In this document: piece after piece, positions 28,606-38,603 of the stretch
Numbering within the stretch: position 1 is the stretch's first letter
How the letters are laid out: each line of letters opens with the position of its first letter
From: Actinomycetota bacterium
Lineage (GTDB): Bacteria; Actinomycetota; Thermoleophilia; Solirubrobacterales; JACPNS01
DNA: 64,000 nucleotides
Reading direction: 5' to 3'
NCBI GenBank assembly: GCA_016213645.1
Contig: JACQZY010000003.1
Location: forward strand, 68,749 to 132,748
The notes under the pieces: generated by a model
Told to the model about the DNA's origin: nothing
Seen by the model: the letters and a program-made list of their open reading frames with translations, nothing else
The model's database searches: none
Program-made: the position numbers and the translations under genes

Positions 28606-29406
28606 CTACGGCCTGGGATCCCCGGCCGGGAAGTGCGGCCGCTCACCCGCGCTAACCGCCTCGACCGCTCCACCGAAGTCTGGACTTGACTGCGCCACCG
28701 CCATCAGTGATGAGATGTGGTCGAAATGCGTTCCGCGAGTCATCGTCTCGCTTCCGTACACGGCTTTTTTGATCAGGCGCTGGGCGAGCTGCGGTCCGGC
28801 CGCCAACCGCTCGGCCAGGGCGTAGGTTTCTTCCGATAGCCGGTCGCGTGAAACGGCCGAATTAACCAAACCCCAGTCTGCCGCCTCCGCACCGGTCAGC
28901 ACGCGCCCGGTCCAAAGTAACTCAAGCGCGCGAGCCGGACCGATCAGGCGCGGCAGCAGCCACGCCCCGCCGTCACCGGGCACCAGGCCGAGCCGGGCGT
29001 AGGCCTCCCCCAGCTTCGCGTCTTCGGCGGCGATTCGCAGGTCGCAGAGCAGCGCCATGTCCAGTCCGGCGCCCATCGCCGCACCGTTGATCATCGCGAT
29101 CACCGGTTGCTCGACGGCGCGCATCGCGCGTTCGACGCGGTGAACGTGATCGGTCAGGAAGCGCTTACGTTCAATCGGCGCGGCGTCTTCGGCAAGCGTC
29201 GCAAGATCGCCGCCGGCACAAAACGCCTTGCCCGCGCCGGTTATGACGATTGCATGAACCTCGCGGTCGGCCGCCAGCAGAGCCAATCCTTCGGCCCAGG
29301 CGTCAACCAGCTCGCGGTCAAATGCGTTGAGCTTGTCGGGGTTGTTTAGCGTGAGCGTGGCGACGTGGGTATCGCGGTTCACTTCGGTCAGAACGTTGTC
29401 CGGCAT
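28606..29406 (-). CDS. Enoyl-CoA hydratase/isomerase family protein (PaaG-like)
   Basis: A 266-residue crotonase-fold protein. The oxyanion hole is formed by GAGKAFCAGGDL and AAMGAGLDMALLCDL. The catalytic glutamates of hydratases are replaced (Asp in GAGLD, Tyr in GEAYARLG). The segment GLVPGDGGAWLLPRLIG is typical of PaaG-type enoyl-CoA isomerases. The ATG at 29406 (MPDNVLTEV) is preferred over the in-frame codon at 29466. It is a single gene between two collagen-like genes. Confidence 0.88.
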   Translation of the reverse strand: MPDNVLTEVNRDTHVATLTLNNPDKLNAFDRELVDAWAEGLALLAADREVHAIVITGAGKAFCAGGDLATLAEDAAPIERKRFLTDHVHRVERAMRAVEQPVIAMINGAAMGAGLDMALLCDLRIAAEDAKLGEAYARLGLVPGDGGAWLLPRLIGPARALELLWTGRVLTGAEAADWGLVNSAVSRDRLSEETYALAERLAAGPQLAQRLIKKAVYGSETMTRGTHFDHISSLMAVAQSSPDFGGAVEAVSAGERPHFPAGDPRP

Positions 29407-29464
29407 GCGTGGCGACTCTATCGCCGTCGCACGCGGCGCGATGGAAACAGAAGAGCCGCGGATC

Positions 29465-29496
29465 AAAAAAACGGGGCCGGAGAATTCTCCGGCCCC
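29465..29496 (-). terminator. Intrinsic terminator of the upstream collagen-like gene
   Basis: A perfect 24-nt palindrome, GGGGCCGGAGAA/TTCTCCGGCCCC (29473-29496), is followed on the minus strand by seven T (29465-29471). It lies 33 nt after the stop of the collagen-like gene at 29529. Confidence 0.92.
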
Positions 29497-29528
29497 ACCT
29501 TCGAATCGCTCGTTCCGAAGTCTGCTGT

Positions 29529-30887
<1,359 letters not shown>

Positions 30888-31455
30888 CGATGTGACCACC
30901 GGCGTCGTGCCGCGCGATCCGTCCTCGATCGCGATCTGAGCCGCCTCGAGCACTCCGTCCTCGTGCCCGTCCTCGGATTCGGCATCGCGGTTCGTACGTG
31001 TCGCCATAAACTCACCGGCGCCGCGAAAATCGCGTTGCGCCGGCGAGTCGGCGAGTCCCATCGTCACGTTCAGGGGAAGATCGACAGCCGATGTCCCGTC
31101 GGCCGCCGTGACAGCGCGCACGTCCTCTTTGCGCGCAACGTCAATCGCATATACGGCAGCCTTGTTTGGCTTCAGTCTGATCATTTCCCTTGAACCCTTC
31201 TGCCCAACGAGCGATCCGTCCGTGGATCGTTTTGAATCGGTCGAGCAAACTCAACGTAGACCCGTTCACGCGGCTAGTCAATCCACGGTTTCCGGTAATA
31301 CGCCATAAATCCGCTCAGGCGCGAATCACGTCACCGGCATCGATTCGCGAGACAGGGATAGTTCGCCCGGCGGTCGAACATTGTCCGCAGGATCGCCGAT
31401 TTCCGGGCGACGTCGTGCCATTCATACCCGGCCAAAAGAGCAACTGGAGCGCCGC

Positions 31456-32034
31456 ATGCCGAGGTCACCCCAATCAAGCACGTCAAAGACAAACTCCATC
31501 GTCGCCATGGTCGTCGCGATTGTCCTCGTCCTCGTCGCGTTGAGCGGATGTGGCGGCGACGGTGAAAAGCGATTCTCCACGCCGACCTATCCATTCACGT
31601 TCAGTTACCCGTCGGACTGGAAGGTCACGCGCAACGCGTCATTCAACTATGGATCGAGCTCCGGTAAACGGTCGTTGTCGGTGGCCCTGAAGGAACCGTA
31701 CGATCAGGTCACGATCACGCAGTACAAACTCAAGCGCACGCTCAAGTCCGGCGAAAACGGTAATCAGCGCGAGGTCGACCGCGTCGTCGCAAAACTGACC
31801 GCACAGGCAAAGGGCACGGCAAGCGACGCGACCACGGTGAAATACGGCGGCATCCCCGGCTTCCAGTATGTCGTTGAGTATCCGGCGGCGGACGGAACCG
31901 AGTTGCGCAACACGCTCACCTTTCTGTTCGAGGGCGACGACGAATTTCAGGTCAACTGCCAGTCCTCGCCGAAGTACCGCACCGAGCTTGAGCAGGGCTG
32001 CGAGAAGGTGCTCGACACGCTCAAGTTCACTTAG
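31456..32034 (+). CDS. PsbP-like lipoprotein
   Basis: A 192-residue protein with a signal peptide and lipobox LVALSGC (Cys about residue 33). The following TYPFTFSYPSDWKVTR is the typical opening of a PsbP-like / DUF1795 fold, which binds ligands or partners outside the membrane. The ATG at 31456 follows GGAGC and gives a normal signal; the open frame continues upstream to 31381. The 270-bp gap before it holds only the divergent collagen-gene promoter region. Specific role unknown. Confidence 0.8.
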   Translation: MPRSPQSSTSKTNSIVAMVVAIVLVLVALSGCGGDGEKRFSTPTYPFTFSYPSDWKVTRNASFNYGSSSGKRSLSVALKEPYDQVTITQYKLKRTLKSGENGNQREVDRVVAKLTAQAKGTASDATTVKYGGIPGFQYVVEYPAADGTELRNTLTFLFEGDDEFQVNCQSSPKYRTELEQGCEKVLDTLKFT

Positions 32035-32052
32035 CGCGCGAGGCGCGGCCGC

Positions 32053-34260
32053 TCAGCGAATCGAAGTCCACTGCCCGCCGGCCTCGCGCAACTGCATATC
32101 GAGCACCTTGCCGACTTCGGGAACTCCCGACTGCGATTTCAGCCGAACCGTGGTAATGCGCTTTCCGGCTCGCACCGGAAACTCGACGACCCGCACTTCA
32201 CCGGCAGGCACAACAAAGCGGCGCCCTCCGTCAGCGCTGACCGCCAGGCTTCGATCTGATTCTGCGAACCGCATCCTCAGCGCGCCCGGATGGTCGAGAA
32301 ACGACCGAACATTGACCACGTTCTGCACTTCTCCGGTGATCACGTTGCGTCCGTCGACAAGCGAAAACATGCGCGCGGGCGGTCGGGCCACCATTAGCGT
32401 GATGTCGGAATATTCCGGCGTTGGATGCACGCGCTTCACCTCGTCGCGAAGGTGCATCGCGATTGTGTCGTTGCGCAGATAAAACGCGGAAGGCACCTTG
32501 TCGCAGCCGGTACCGAGGATTTGCCCCGTATCGCTCCAGTCGAACGTGCAGCGCGGCGAATACATGATCGGCGTCTTGATCGGCACGGCGTCGGTGGCAA
32601 ACATCCTGGTCACGCGATCGTTCCAGAACTCGGTCGTGAAATACATCTCGGGCGAGTCTGTGTACGTGATGACCATGCCGACGTCTTCGTCGGCGTTGCG
32701 ATCGATGAAATTGGCCGGTTTAGGCACGCCGCGGAACGCGTCGTGCGAGTACATCCTCGCGAGGTGCCAGGTCCACCCCTGGCCGACCAAGAGCACGCTG
32801 AACACGATCGTGATCGTGACGATGCCGAAAAGACGCGCGAGGTAGGAACGCTCAATCCTGGAAATGCAATACAGCGCTGTCAACAGCGCGGTGATTCCGG
32901 CTAGAAAGCGACCGATATTGGGAATGACGTTTGCGTGACCGTCCATGTACCAGCCGATCAGCGTCATCCCGAACGCGTCGTACGAGAAAGGAATCAGCAC
33001 CGAGTCCGTTTGAAAGCCCTTCATCGCGATCACCGCCAATACCGACGAGAACAGAGCCGCCATCACGGACACCCGCTTCCACGCCACAAACAACGCCGTG
33101 AAATACAGCGGTCCGAGGTAGAACATGTACCGCTCGTAGAAGATGTTGCGAATTCGCCAGTTGTACGGATTGATCGCCGAAAACCAAGTGACCTCGGCGA
33201 TGAACGCGATCGTGGCGATCAGCGTGACGGCAAGCAGCGCGCCGACGAACGGATCACGCCGGTTTTCGCCTCGCATGAACATCGCGAGCAACGCGACCGC
33301 CGGTATCACCGCGGTGAACACGTAGACGTCGGCGGTTAGTCCCTTCACCCAGTACCAAACGTCGTCGAACGTCGGCGAGACACCCTCGAACACTCCCGCG
33401 TAGAGCCCCACGACGCCGTGGCCTTTGATCAGAAACAGCACGCCGACCATCGCGAAGCCGGCGATCAGCACCGCCAACGGCTCGCGCTGAACGCGTATGT
33501 AATCGGATCGTTCGGCCCGCTCTCGCATCAAGCCGGCGAAGATCAGCGCCGCAAAGTAGACCGGCGCCAGCACCGCAAACTGCGCCCGCGTAAACACAGC
33601 CATCACAATCAGACCAAGCGCGAGCAGCCAGTTTCGCCGCCGAGGCCGGGCGATCGACAAAATCATCCCACCGAACGCCGCGACACAGACCGGATACGCC
33701 AGGCTCTCCGTGCCGATCACCCCGGCGTAATTCATCGCCGGCACAGATACCGCCATCACGGCTGCCAGTGCCGCCGGCCCCTTGCCGAGCATTTGGCGCG
33801 CCATGAAATACGCGGGAAAGACCACCCCGGCCATCATCAGCGAGTTGATCAGGTGAACGATCGTGTAACTGGCGGCGACCGACGAGCCGATCCAGAACGC
33901 CGGAGCGAGCAGCACCGGATACATGAAGTAGTACAACCCGATGCCCTCGCCCCTCCACGTCAGGCCGTCGCCACCCGCAAACGACTTGGCGACTCCCCAG
34001 AAGAGAAACTCGTCCTGATATCGGCGGGGCGACTCGTGCCCGCTTGCCAGCACGAAGGTGATCAGCGATACAAGCATCCAGAGGCCGACAAGCACCCAGA
34101 TTTCAAGCCCGTGGCGGCGCAGCCAGTCGCGTGCGTCGCGCTTGAGATGCCACAGACGGATCTGCAACCAGTTTTCGCCGTGAAACCTCGGCGCCGGGAC
34201 GGCGTGACCGGGGGATTCCGGCGCGGGCCCGGCGGCGGGTGGCGGGGGCTGGGACTCCAT
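32053..34260 (-). CDS. Polytopic membrane protein, GT-C glycosyltransferase-like
   Basis: A 735-residue protein with a Pro-rich cytoplasmic N-terminus (about residues 1-50), 11 to 13 transmembrane helices and a soluble C-terminal domain of about 200 residues. The first extracytoplasmic loop has an acidic motif next to RYQDEFLFWGVAKSF, as in lipid-linked-sugar-dependent GT-C enzymes, where a D/E pair is catalytic. This suggests transfer of a sugar from a polyprenyl-phosphate donor to an envelope polymer or protein. No other glycan-assembly genes are adjacent, so the acceptor is unknown. Confidence 0.72.
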   Translation of the reverse strand: MESQPPPPAAGPAPESPGHAVPAPRFHGENWLQIRLWHLKRDARDWLRRHGLEIWVLVGLWMLVSLITFVLASGHESPRRYQDEFLFWGVAKSFAGGDGLTWRGEGIGLYYFMYPVLLAPAFWIGSSVAASYTIVHLINSLMMAGVVFPAYFMARQMLGKGPAALAAVMAVSVPAMNYAGVIGTESLAYPVCVAAFGGMILSIARPRRRNWLLALGLIVMAVFTRAQFAVLAPVYFAALIFAGLMRERAERSDYIRVQREPLAVLIAGFAMVGVLFLIKGHGVVGLYAGVFEGVSPTFDDVWYWVKGLTADVYVFTAVIPAVALLAMFMRGENRRDPFVGALLAVTLIATIAFIAEVTWFSAINPYNWRIRNIFYERYMFYLGPLYFTALFVAWKRVSVMAALFSSVLAVIAMKGFQTDSVLIPFSYDAFGMTLIGWYMDGHANVIPNIGRFLAGITALLTALYCISRIERSYLARLFGIVTITIVFSVLLVGQGWTWHLARMYSHDAFRGVPKPANFIDRNADEDVGMVITYTDSPEMYFTTEFWNDRVTRMFATDAVPIKTPIMYSPRCTFDWSDTGQILGTGCDKVPSAFYLRNDTIAMHLRDEVKRVHPTPEYSDITLMVARPPARMFSLVDGRNVITGEVQNVVNVRSFLDHPGALRMRFAESDRSLAVSADGGRRFVVPAGEVRVVEFPVRAGKRITTVRLKSQSGVPEVGKVLDMQLREAGGQWTSIR

Positions 34261-34315
34261 GCCCGCGAGCCTATTAACGCTACGGGACGGGACGATCAGA
34301 TCCGATACATGTCAA

Positions 34316-34338
34316 AGTAGGAACTAGAACTTCCTACT
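34316..34338. promoter_or_regulatory. Second copy of the 23-bp palindrome, upstream of acyl-CoA dehydrogenase
   Basis: AGTAGGAA-N7-TTCCTACT, with the same arms and spacing as 27199-27221. Here it is nested inside a second inverted repeat, GTCAAAGT (34311-34318) and ACTTTGAC (34343-34350). It lies about 77-99 nt before the TTG start and overlaps a TACTAT -10-like hexamer (34335-34340), so a bound protein would block transcription. Confidence 0.75.
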
Positions 34339-34414
34339 ATTCACTTTGACCGCCTTCATCAACGGGTGCCTCGCCGACGCGGCGCGGCACCCGGCCCACA
34401 CAAGGAGCACCGCC

Positions 34415-35602
34415 TTGTCTTCCGCCGACTCGACGATCAAGCCAGACTTTCAGACCAAGACCCGCCACTTCATCTTCACCGAGGAGCACGAACAGCTACG
34501 CCAGACGATCGAGCAGTTCTGCGACAAAGAGCTAGCCCCCCCCGCCGACGAGTGGGAAGAGACCACGTTTCCCGACTCCGTGTTCCAGCGGATGGGAGAA
34601 CTCGGTTTTCTCGGATTGACGATGCCCGAGGAGTACGGCGGACAGGGCGGCGACTACTTCACCAGCGTCGTGCGCGCCGAAGCGATGGCGCACAGTCTCT
34701 CCGGCGGTCTGAACATGGGCGTTGCGGTGCAGACCGATATGACGATGCCGCCGATCCTCAAGTTCGGCAGTGAGGATGTCAAGCAGAAGTATCTGGTGCC
34801 CGCGATCAAGGGTGAGAAGATTCTTTGTCTGGGGATCACCGAGCCTGACGCCGGCAGCGATGTTGCCGCGATCAAGACCCGCGCCGTGCGCGACGGCGAC
34901 GAGTACGTGATCAACGGCTCGAAGGTCTTCATCACCAACGGCCTGCGCGCCGACGCGATCGTGCTGGTGACCAAGACCGACGACTCCACCGGCTACGACG
35001 GCTTCAGCCTCTTCATGGTTGACACCGACACCCCCGGCTTCAGCGTTTCGCGCAAGCTGGAAAAGCTGGGCATGAAGGCCTCGGACACCGCCGAGCTTGC
35101 GTTCACCGACATGCGCGTGCCGGCCGGCAACATGCTGGGCGAAGAAGGCAAGGGCTTTTACAACATTATGTGGGAGTTGCAGGGCGAGCGGCTGGTGGCG
35201 GCCTGCGGCGCGGTGGCCGGAGCGCAGCGCACGATGGAGAAGACGATGGAGTACGCGCGCGAGCGCCAGGCCTTCGGTCGACCGATCGGCAAGTTCCAGT
35301 CGATCCGTCACAAGTTTGCGGCGATGAGTACAAAGATCGAAGCCGCGCGGCAGTTCAACTACTACGTGGCGTGGCTGGTGAACAACGGTGAGTACCCGGT
35401 GCGCGAAATCTCCCAGGCCAAGCTGTTTGCCTCGCAGATTGCCTGCGAAGTGGTGGACGAATGCCTACAGATCCACGGCGGCTGGGGCTACATGAAGGAA
35501 TACGGCATCGAGCGCGTGTGGCGCGACATGCGGCTCAACCGCATCGGCGCCGGCACCGACGAGGTGATGTTGGACGTAATCGGGCGGTCATACGGGTTCT
35601 AG
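34415..35602 (+). CDS. Acyl-CoA dehydrogenase (isovaleryl/long-chain active-site type)
   Basis: A 395-residue FAD enzyme that oxidises an acyl-CoA to the 2-enoyl-CoA and passes electrons to ETF. Marks: CLGITEPDAGSDVA (flavin loop), VFITNGLRAD, RQAFGRPIGKFQ, and QIHGGWGYMKEY near the end. The usual late catalytic-Glu motif (Y-E-G-T) reads IGAGTDE. A Glu is found instead in LQGERLVAACG, the position used by isovaleryl-CoA and long-chain acyl-CoA dehydrogenases. The TTG start at 34415 is chosen because AAGGAG lies 7 nt before it. An upstream in-frame TTG at 34346 overlaps the operator region. Confidence 0.94.
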   Translation: MSSADSTIKPDFQTKTRHFIFTEEHEQLRQTIEQFCDKELAPPADEWEETTFPDSVFQRMGELGFLGLTMPEEYGGQGGDYFTSVVRAEAMAHSLSGGLNMGVAVQTDMTMPPILKFGSEDVKQKYLVPAIKGEKILCLGITEPDAGSDVAAIKTRAVRDGDEYVINGSKVFITNGLRADAIVLVTKTDDSTGYDGFSLFMVDTDTPGFSVSRKLEKLGMKASDTAELAFTDMRVPAGNMLGEEGKGFYNIMWELQGERLVAACGAVAGAQRTMEKTMEYARERQAFGRPIGKFQSIRHKFAAMSTKIEAARQFNYYVAWLVNNGEYPVREISQAKLFASQIACEVVDECLQIHGGWGYMKEYGIERVWRDMRLNRIGAGTDEVMLDVIGRSYGF

Positions 35603-35832
35603 ACGATCGGCCGCATAGACCAGGGGGTACACCGCCGACTTTGCTCGGATCGCCGCAGCCTCGGCCAGTCGCACGCGACCGCCCGGTCGCGCGGTCGGAC
35701 CCAACCGAACGAACGTACGTAAGCCGGATAAGCTCCGGCGCGGATTTATACCCACCCAGTTCAATCAAACCCCCGCGGCCGTACGCCATGCGACGGCACG
35801 CAGACACACGAGGAAAGCGAAACACACACATC

Positions 35833-36678
35833 ATGAGTGAGCTTGTGATTCCCAAGGTTCTCGAGGGCAAGTCGGCGATCGTCACCGGCTCGGCCCGCGG
35901 TATCGGCCGCGCAACGGCCGAGATGCTGGCGGCCGCCGGCGCCAACGTGCTGATCAACGACCTCGACGGCGACGTCGCGGAGCAGGCCAGCAGCGAGATC
36001 GACGGCAACACCGTCGCCTTCGGTGGCGACCTGACCGCCGGCGGCACGCCCGACGCCCTGGTCAAGAAGGCGGTCGACGAGTTCGGCCAGCTCGACATCC
36101 TGATCAACAACGCCGGTTACACGTGGGACGGCCCGGTGCACAAGATCACCGACGACCAGTGGAACGCGATGATCGCAATCCACCTGACCGCACCGTTCGA
36201 GATGATTCGCGCCGCCGCGCCGCACTTCCGCGAGCCGGCCAAGGCCGAGCGCGCCGAAGGCAAAGAGGTATTCCGCAAGATCGTCAACGTGTCGTCGACC
36301 TCGGGCATGTTCGGCAACGCCGGACAGGCCAACTACGCCGCCGGCAAGCTCGGCGTCGTCGGTCTGACCAAGACGATCGCCAAGGAGTGGGGCCAGTTCA
36401 AGGTCAACGTCAACTCCGTGGCGTTCGGCTTTGTGGAGACGCGTCTGACGGCCGCCAAGGAGACCGCCGAGACGATCGAGAAGGACGGCGAGCAGATTCA
36501 GTTGGGCATCCCCGAGCAGATGCGCCAGATGGCCGCGATGCTGATCCCGCTGGGCCGCGCCGCCACCCCGGAAGAGGCCGCCGCACCGGTCTTCTTCCTG
36601 GCGAGCCCGTTCTCCAACTACGTGCACGGCCAGGTGCTCAACGTCACCGGCGGCATGTTCGGCGGTATGGCCTTCTAG
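35833..36678 (+). CDS. SDR family oxidoreductase, FabG-like
   Basis: A 281-residue NAD(P)-dependent short-chain dehydrogenase. The cofactor loop is TGSARGIG (about residues 19-26), the structural motif NNAG is present, and the Ser-Tyr-Lys catalytic set is NVSSTSG and NYAAGK. It resembles 3-oxoacyl-ACP or 3-hydroxyacyl-CoA reductases and may oxidise hydroxyacyl-CoA next to the acyl-CoA dehydrogenase. An insertion (FREPAKAERAEGKEVF) lengthens it over ordinary FabG. The ATG at 35833 precedes the first fold strand; the open frame reaching back to 35461 is not coding. The 230-bp gap before it shows only a GAGGAAAG element about 20 nt upstream. Confidence 0.92.
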   Translation: MSELVIPKVLEGKSAIVTGSARGIGRATAEMLAAAGANVLINDLDGDVAEQASSEIDGNTVAFGGDLTAGGTPDALVKKAVDEFGQLDILINNAGYTWDGPVHKITDDQWNAMIAIHLTAPFEMIRAAAPHFREPAKAERAEGKEVFRKIVNVSSTSGMFGNAGQANYAAGKLGVVGLTKTIAKEWGQFKVNVNSVAFGFVETRLTAAKETAETIEKDGEQIQLGIPEQMRQMAAMLIPLGRAATPEEAAAPVFFLASPFSNYVHGQVLNVTGGMFGGMAF

Positions 36679-36748
36679 GAAGTCCTAGAAGGCCATTGAT
36701 CGATTCCCGGCCGGAGCGCAAGTGCGCCGGTCCGGGCAAAGATGCGTG

Positions 36749-36779
36749 AAAACCCGGTCGCCCTTTGCGGCCGGGTTTT
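36749..36779 (+). terminator. Intrinsic terminator after the SDR gene
   Basis: AAAACCCGGTCGC (36749-36761) pairs with GCGGCCGGGTTTT (36767-36779) with one G-T wobble and a 5-nt loop. It is followed by T and TTTTT runs. It marks the edge between the acyl-CoA genes and the AbiE island. Confidence 0.92.
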
Positions 36780-36893
36780 TGCTTTTTCAGGGAGTCGAGC
36801 CGGCAAAACCCGCACCTCGAACAGGCAGGCGAGCGCTCCCAGCAGGCGCTTGTCGCGTGTGGTGTTGATTGGTTGATCCGTTCGGGCCAGGGG

Positions 36894-37790
36894 CTAGATG
36901 ATCCATCGCTTCTGATCTGGCGACCAGAAATTCAGGCTTGAGTTCTCGTCCTCGATCAAAGGGTCGAGAAAGCTTGTGACATCTTGCAGTAGTTCATTCC
37001 AGATTTCCGGGGGCGGTGCGAGGTACGACATGCGCTCCAGCATCGCTGCGTACGACGCCTGCCTGTCTGGCATTCCGTCTAACGCTTGGCGCAGCGGTAC
37101 GAGAGGTTGTCCACGATTCTTGGCAACCGCCACGATGTCGTCGCGAAGCAGCTCCGCCTTGATCGAATGAAGTCGACCAGCGACCCAAAGGTCGGCGAAA
37201 TCACGGTCCCGAGTATTCGCCGCACCTCTCTGCATTACGGTCACGACCTTTTCCGCAAGGTTGAGCGAGAGCGGATACGCCATGACATCGACGCCCGCGC
37301 GATCTACCACCGAATTGATTGTGATGACCTCGGAGCCTCCAGTGTCGCCGAACGATAAATCCAGGGACAGAGGGATAACCGCCTTTCCCAAATGTCCCGT
37401 TGTTTTGCATCTGACTCCGTGATATTCACGGTCCTCCCTCATGATCTCGGTGTGAAGAGAGTCCGCGTCGAAAACAATTCCGTCGTGCGGATCTGGTTCC
37501 AGACGCAAGATGCGGGCAACTGTGCTGGTCACGAGTTCCAAATCGTTGTCTAGCCCGCGGGCAGAGAAATCCCCATCCCTGGTCATTTGGCGAATGCCGT
37601 TGGCTGCCATAAGCATTCCGCCCTTCAGCACCAGACGATTCGCGTAGGGCGAGATGGCGAGTCTGCGAAGAAAAGATTCCGTGCCGTAGACCACCAGTAG
37701 ACCCTGCGTGTTGCCGCCGTACTCGGCCTTCGCCCTCGATCTAAGGGATTGAAATGCCTCGGCCGCGATCGCATCGAGTGGCTTGCTCAA
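36894..37790 (-). CDS. abiEii: AbiEii-type nucleotidyltransferase toxin
   Basis: A 298-residue AbiEii/AbiGii-family protein with a DNA polymerase-beta-like nucleotidyltransferase fold. The first motif is LVLKGGMLMAANG (about residues 53-65), then TRDGDFSARGLDND with the metal-binding acidic pair, and later LDLSFGD. Members act as type IV toxins that stop growth, and some modify tRNA ends. It overlaps its partner gene by 4 nt (ATGA). Base composition is visibly more A/T-rich than neighbouring genes, suggesting horizontal transfer. The aborted-phage-infection role is known for relatives, not shown here. Confidence 0.87.
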   Translation of the reverse strand: MSKPLDAIAAEAFQSLRSRAKAEYGGNTQGLLVVYGTESFLRRLAISPYANRLVLKGGMLMAANGIRQMTRDGDFSARGLDNDLELVTSTVARILRLEPDPHDGIVFDADSLHTEIMREDREYHGVRCKTTGHLGKAVIPLSLDLSFGDTGGSEVITINSVVDRAGVDVMAYPLSLNLAEKVVTVMQRGAANTRDRDFADLWVAGRLHSIKAELLRDDIVAVAKNRGQPLVPLRQALDGMPDRQASYAAMLERMSYLAPPPEIWNELLQDVTSFLDPLIEDENSSLNFWSPDQKRWII

Positions 37791-38404
37791 CTGAGAATCG
37801 CCTCAATAGCGGGAGCAAGCGGGCGAGTTCCGCCGATCTGACGCGCGAGGTCCATCAGGTAACCAGGCTTGGCGCTTGGCCTGTCCATGTAGCGCCGAAG
37901 TGCATGCAGTCCCACGTCGCGTCCAACCCACCTGGCCATGCGAAGGGAGTCGATCACGGACCGTTCCGCCGAGTAAATCCAGAACGGCTCACCGACATCA
38001 GTTGTTACCCGCACGCGATCGATGTCGAATGTCTTTGCGTTGAAGACGTGTACCTTGGTCGCTGGGGCGGATATCCGCGGCTTCCACGCTCCGCGAGGAA
38101 TCGCAATGTGGATCGAGCTGGGAATCTCGTCTGTCAGGTCCCAATACGACAGGGCTGAATTCAGGCAGACCGTCGCCCCTGGTGCCCTTGCTGAAACCAA
38201 GGCGAGCTCTGACAGCATCCCCAGTCCTCCCCCCGGAAGCTGAAGTATGCCCCTCGACGGCGATTCAAGCATTCCGTCGGTGAGCAGACGATGCAGTGTG
38301 GTTCGGGAAAAACCGGCGGTAATCGCTTCCGACACGCCAAATGGGCGGTCGCCGAACTTTTGATTCAGCGTTTCAATTGCAGAAGTTGGGCCTTTTTCGC
38401 GCAT
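37787..38404 (-). CDS. abiEi: AbiEi-type antitoxin/autoregulator
   Basis: A roughly 205-residue protein with an N-terminal winged-helix region (GVSEAITAGFSRTTLHRLL, about residues 24-42) and a C-terminal antitoxin domain (AERSVIDSLRMARWVGRDVG). This is the two-domain layout of AbiEi antitoxins, which neutralise AbiEii and repress their own promoter cooperatively on inverted repeats. The ATG at 38404 is preferred; in-frame starts at 38416 and 38422 would run into the promoter. If the TATGAT at 38412-38417 is the -10 box, the transcript would be nearly leaderless. Confidence 0.85.
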   Translation of the reverse strand: MREKGPTSAIETLNQKFGDRPFGVSEAITAGFSRTTLHRLLTDGMLESPSRGILQLPGGGLGMLSELALVSARAPGATVCLNSALSYWDLTDEIPSSIHIAIPRGAWKPRISAPATKVHVFNAKTFDIDRVRVTTDVGEPFWIYSAERSVIDSLRMARWVGRDVGLHALRRYMDRPSAKPGYLMDLARQIGGTRPLAPAIEAILS

Positions 38405-38416
38405 GGTATAAATCAT

Positions 38417-38439
38417 ACACAAGTTTGATACTTATGTGT
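38417..38439. promoter_or_regulatory. Imperfect inverted repeat in the abiE promoter
   Basis: ACACAAGT (38417-38424) and ACTTATGTGT (38430-38439) are reverse complements apart from a 2-nt bulge. They sit directly upstream of the antitoxin start, next to a TATGAT -10-like hexamer. This matches where AbiEi proteins bind to autoregulate. The rest of 38440-38603 shows no gene. Confidence 0.5.
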
Positions 38440-38603
38440 AGTTTTTATTCCGTCTTCCTATGTGTCCGAGATCCGGAAAGGAAAGCCATCCGAATCCGCT
38501 GACTGCAAGGTGCGTCCAAATGCCCGATCGCCCACACACACCCCCCATGCGAGCGAGCTGATCGAGCATCCGCGTCCGCGTCCGCGCGTACCGTGTAGCG
38601 ACC

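Noticed and set aside
30888-31184. N-terminal extension of the larger collagen-like protein
   Set aside because: It would place 99 acidic residues before a standard signal peptide and block export; kept only as an alternative start.
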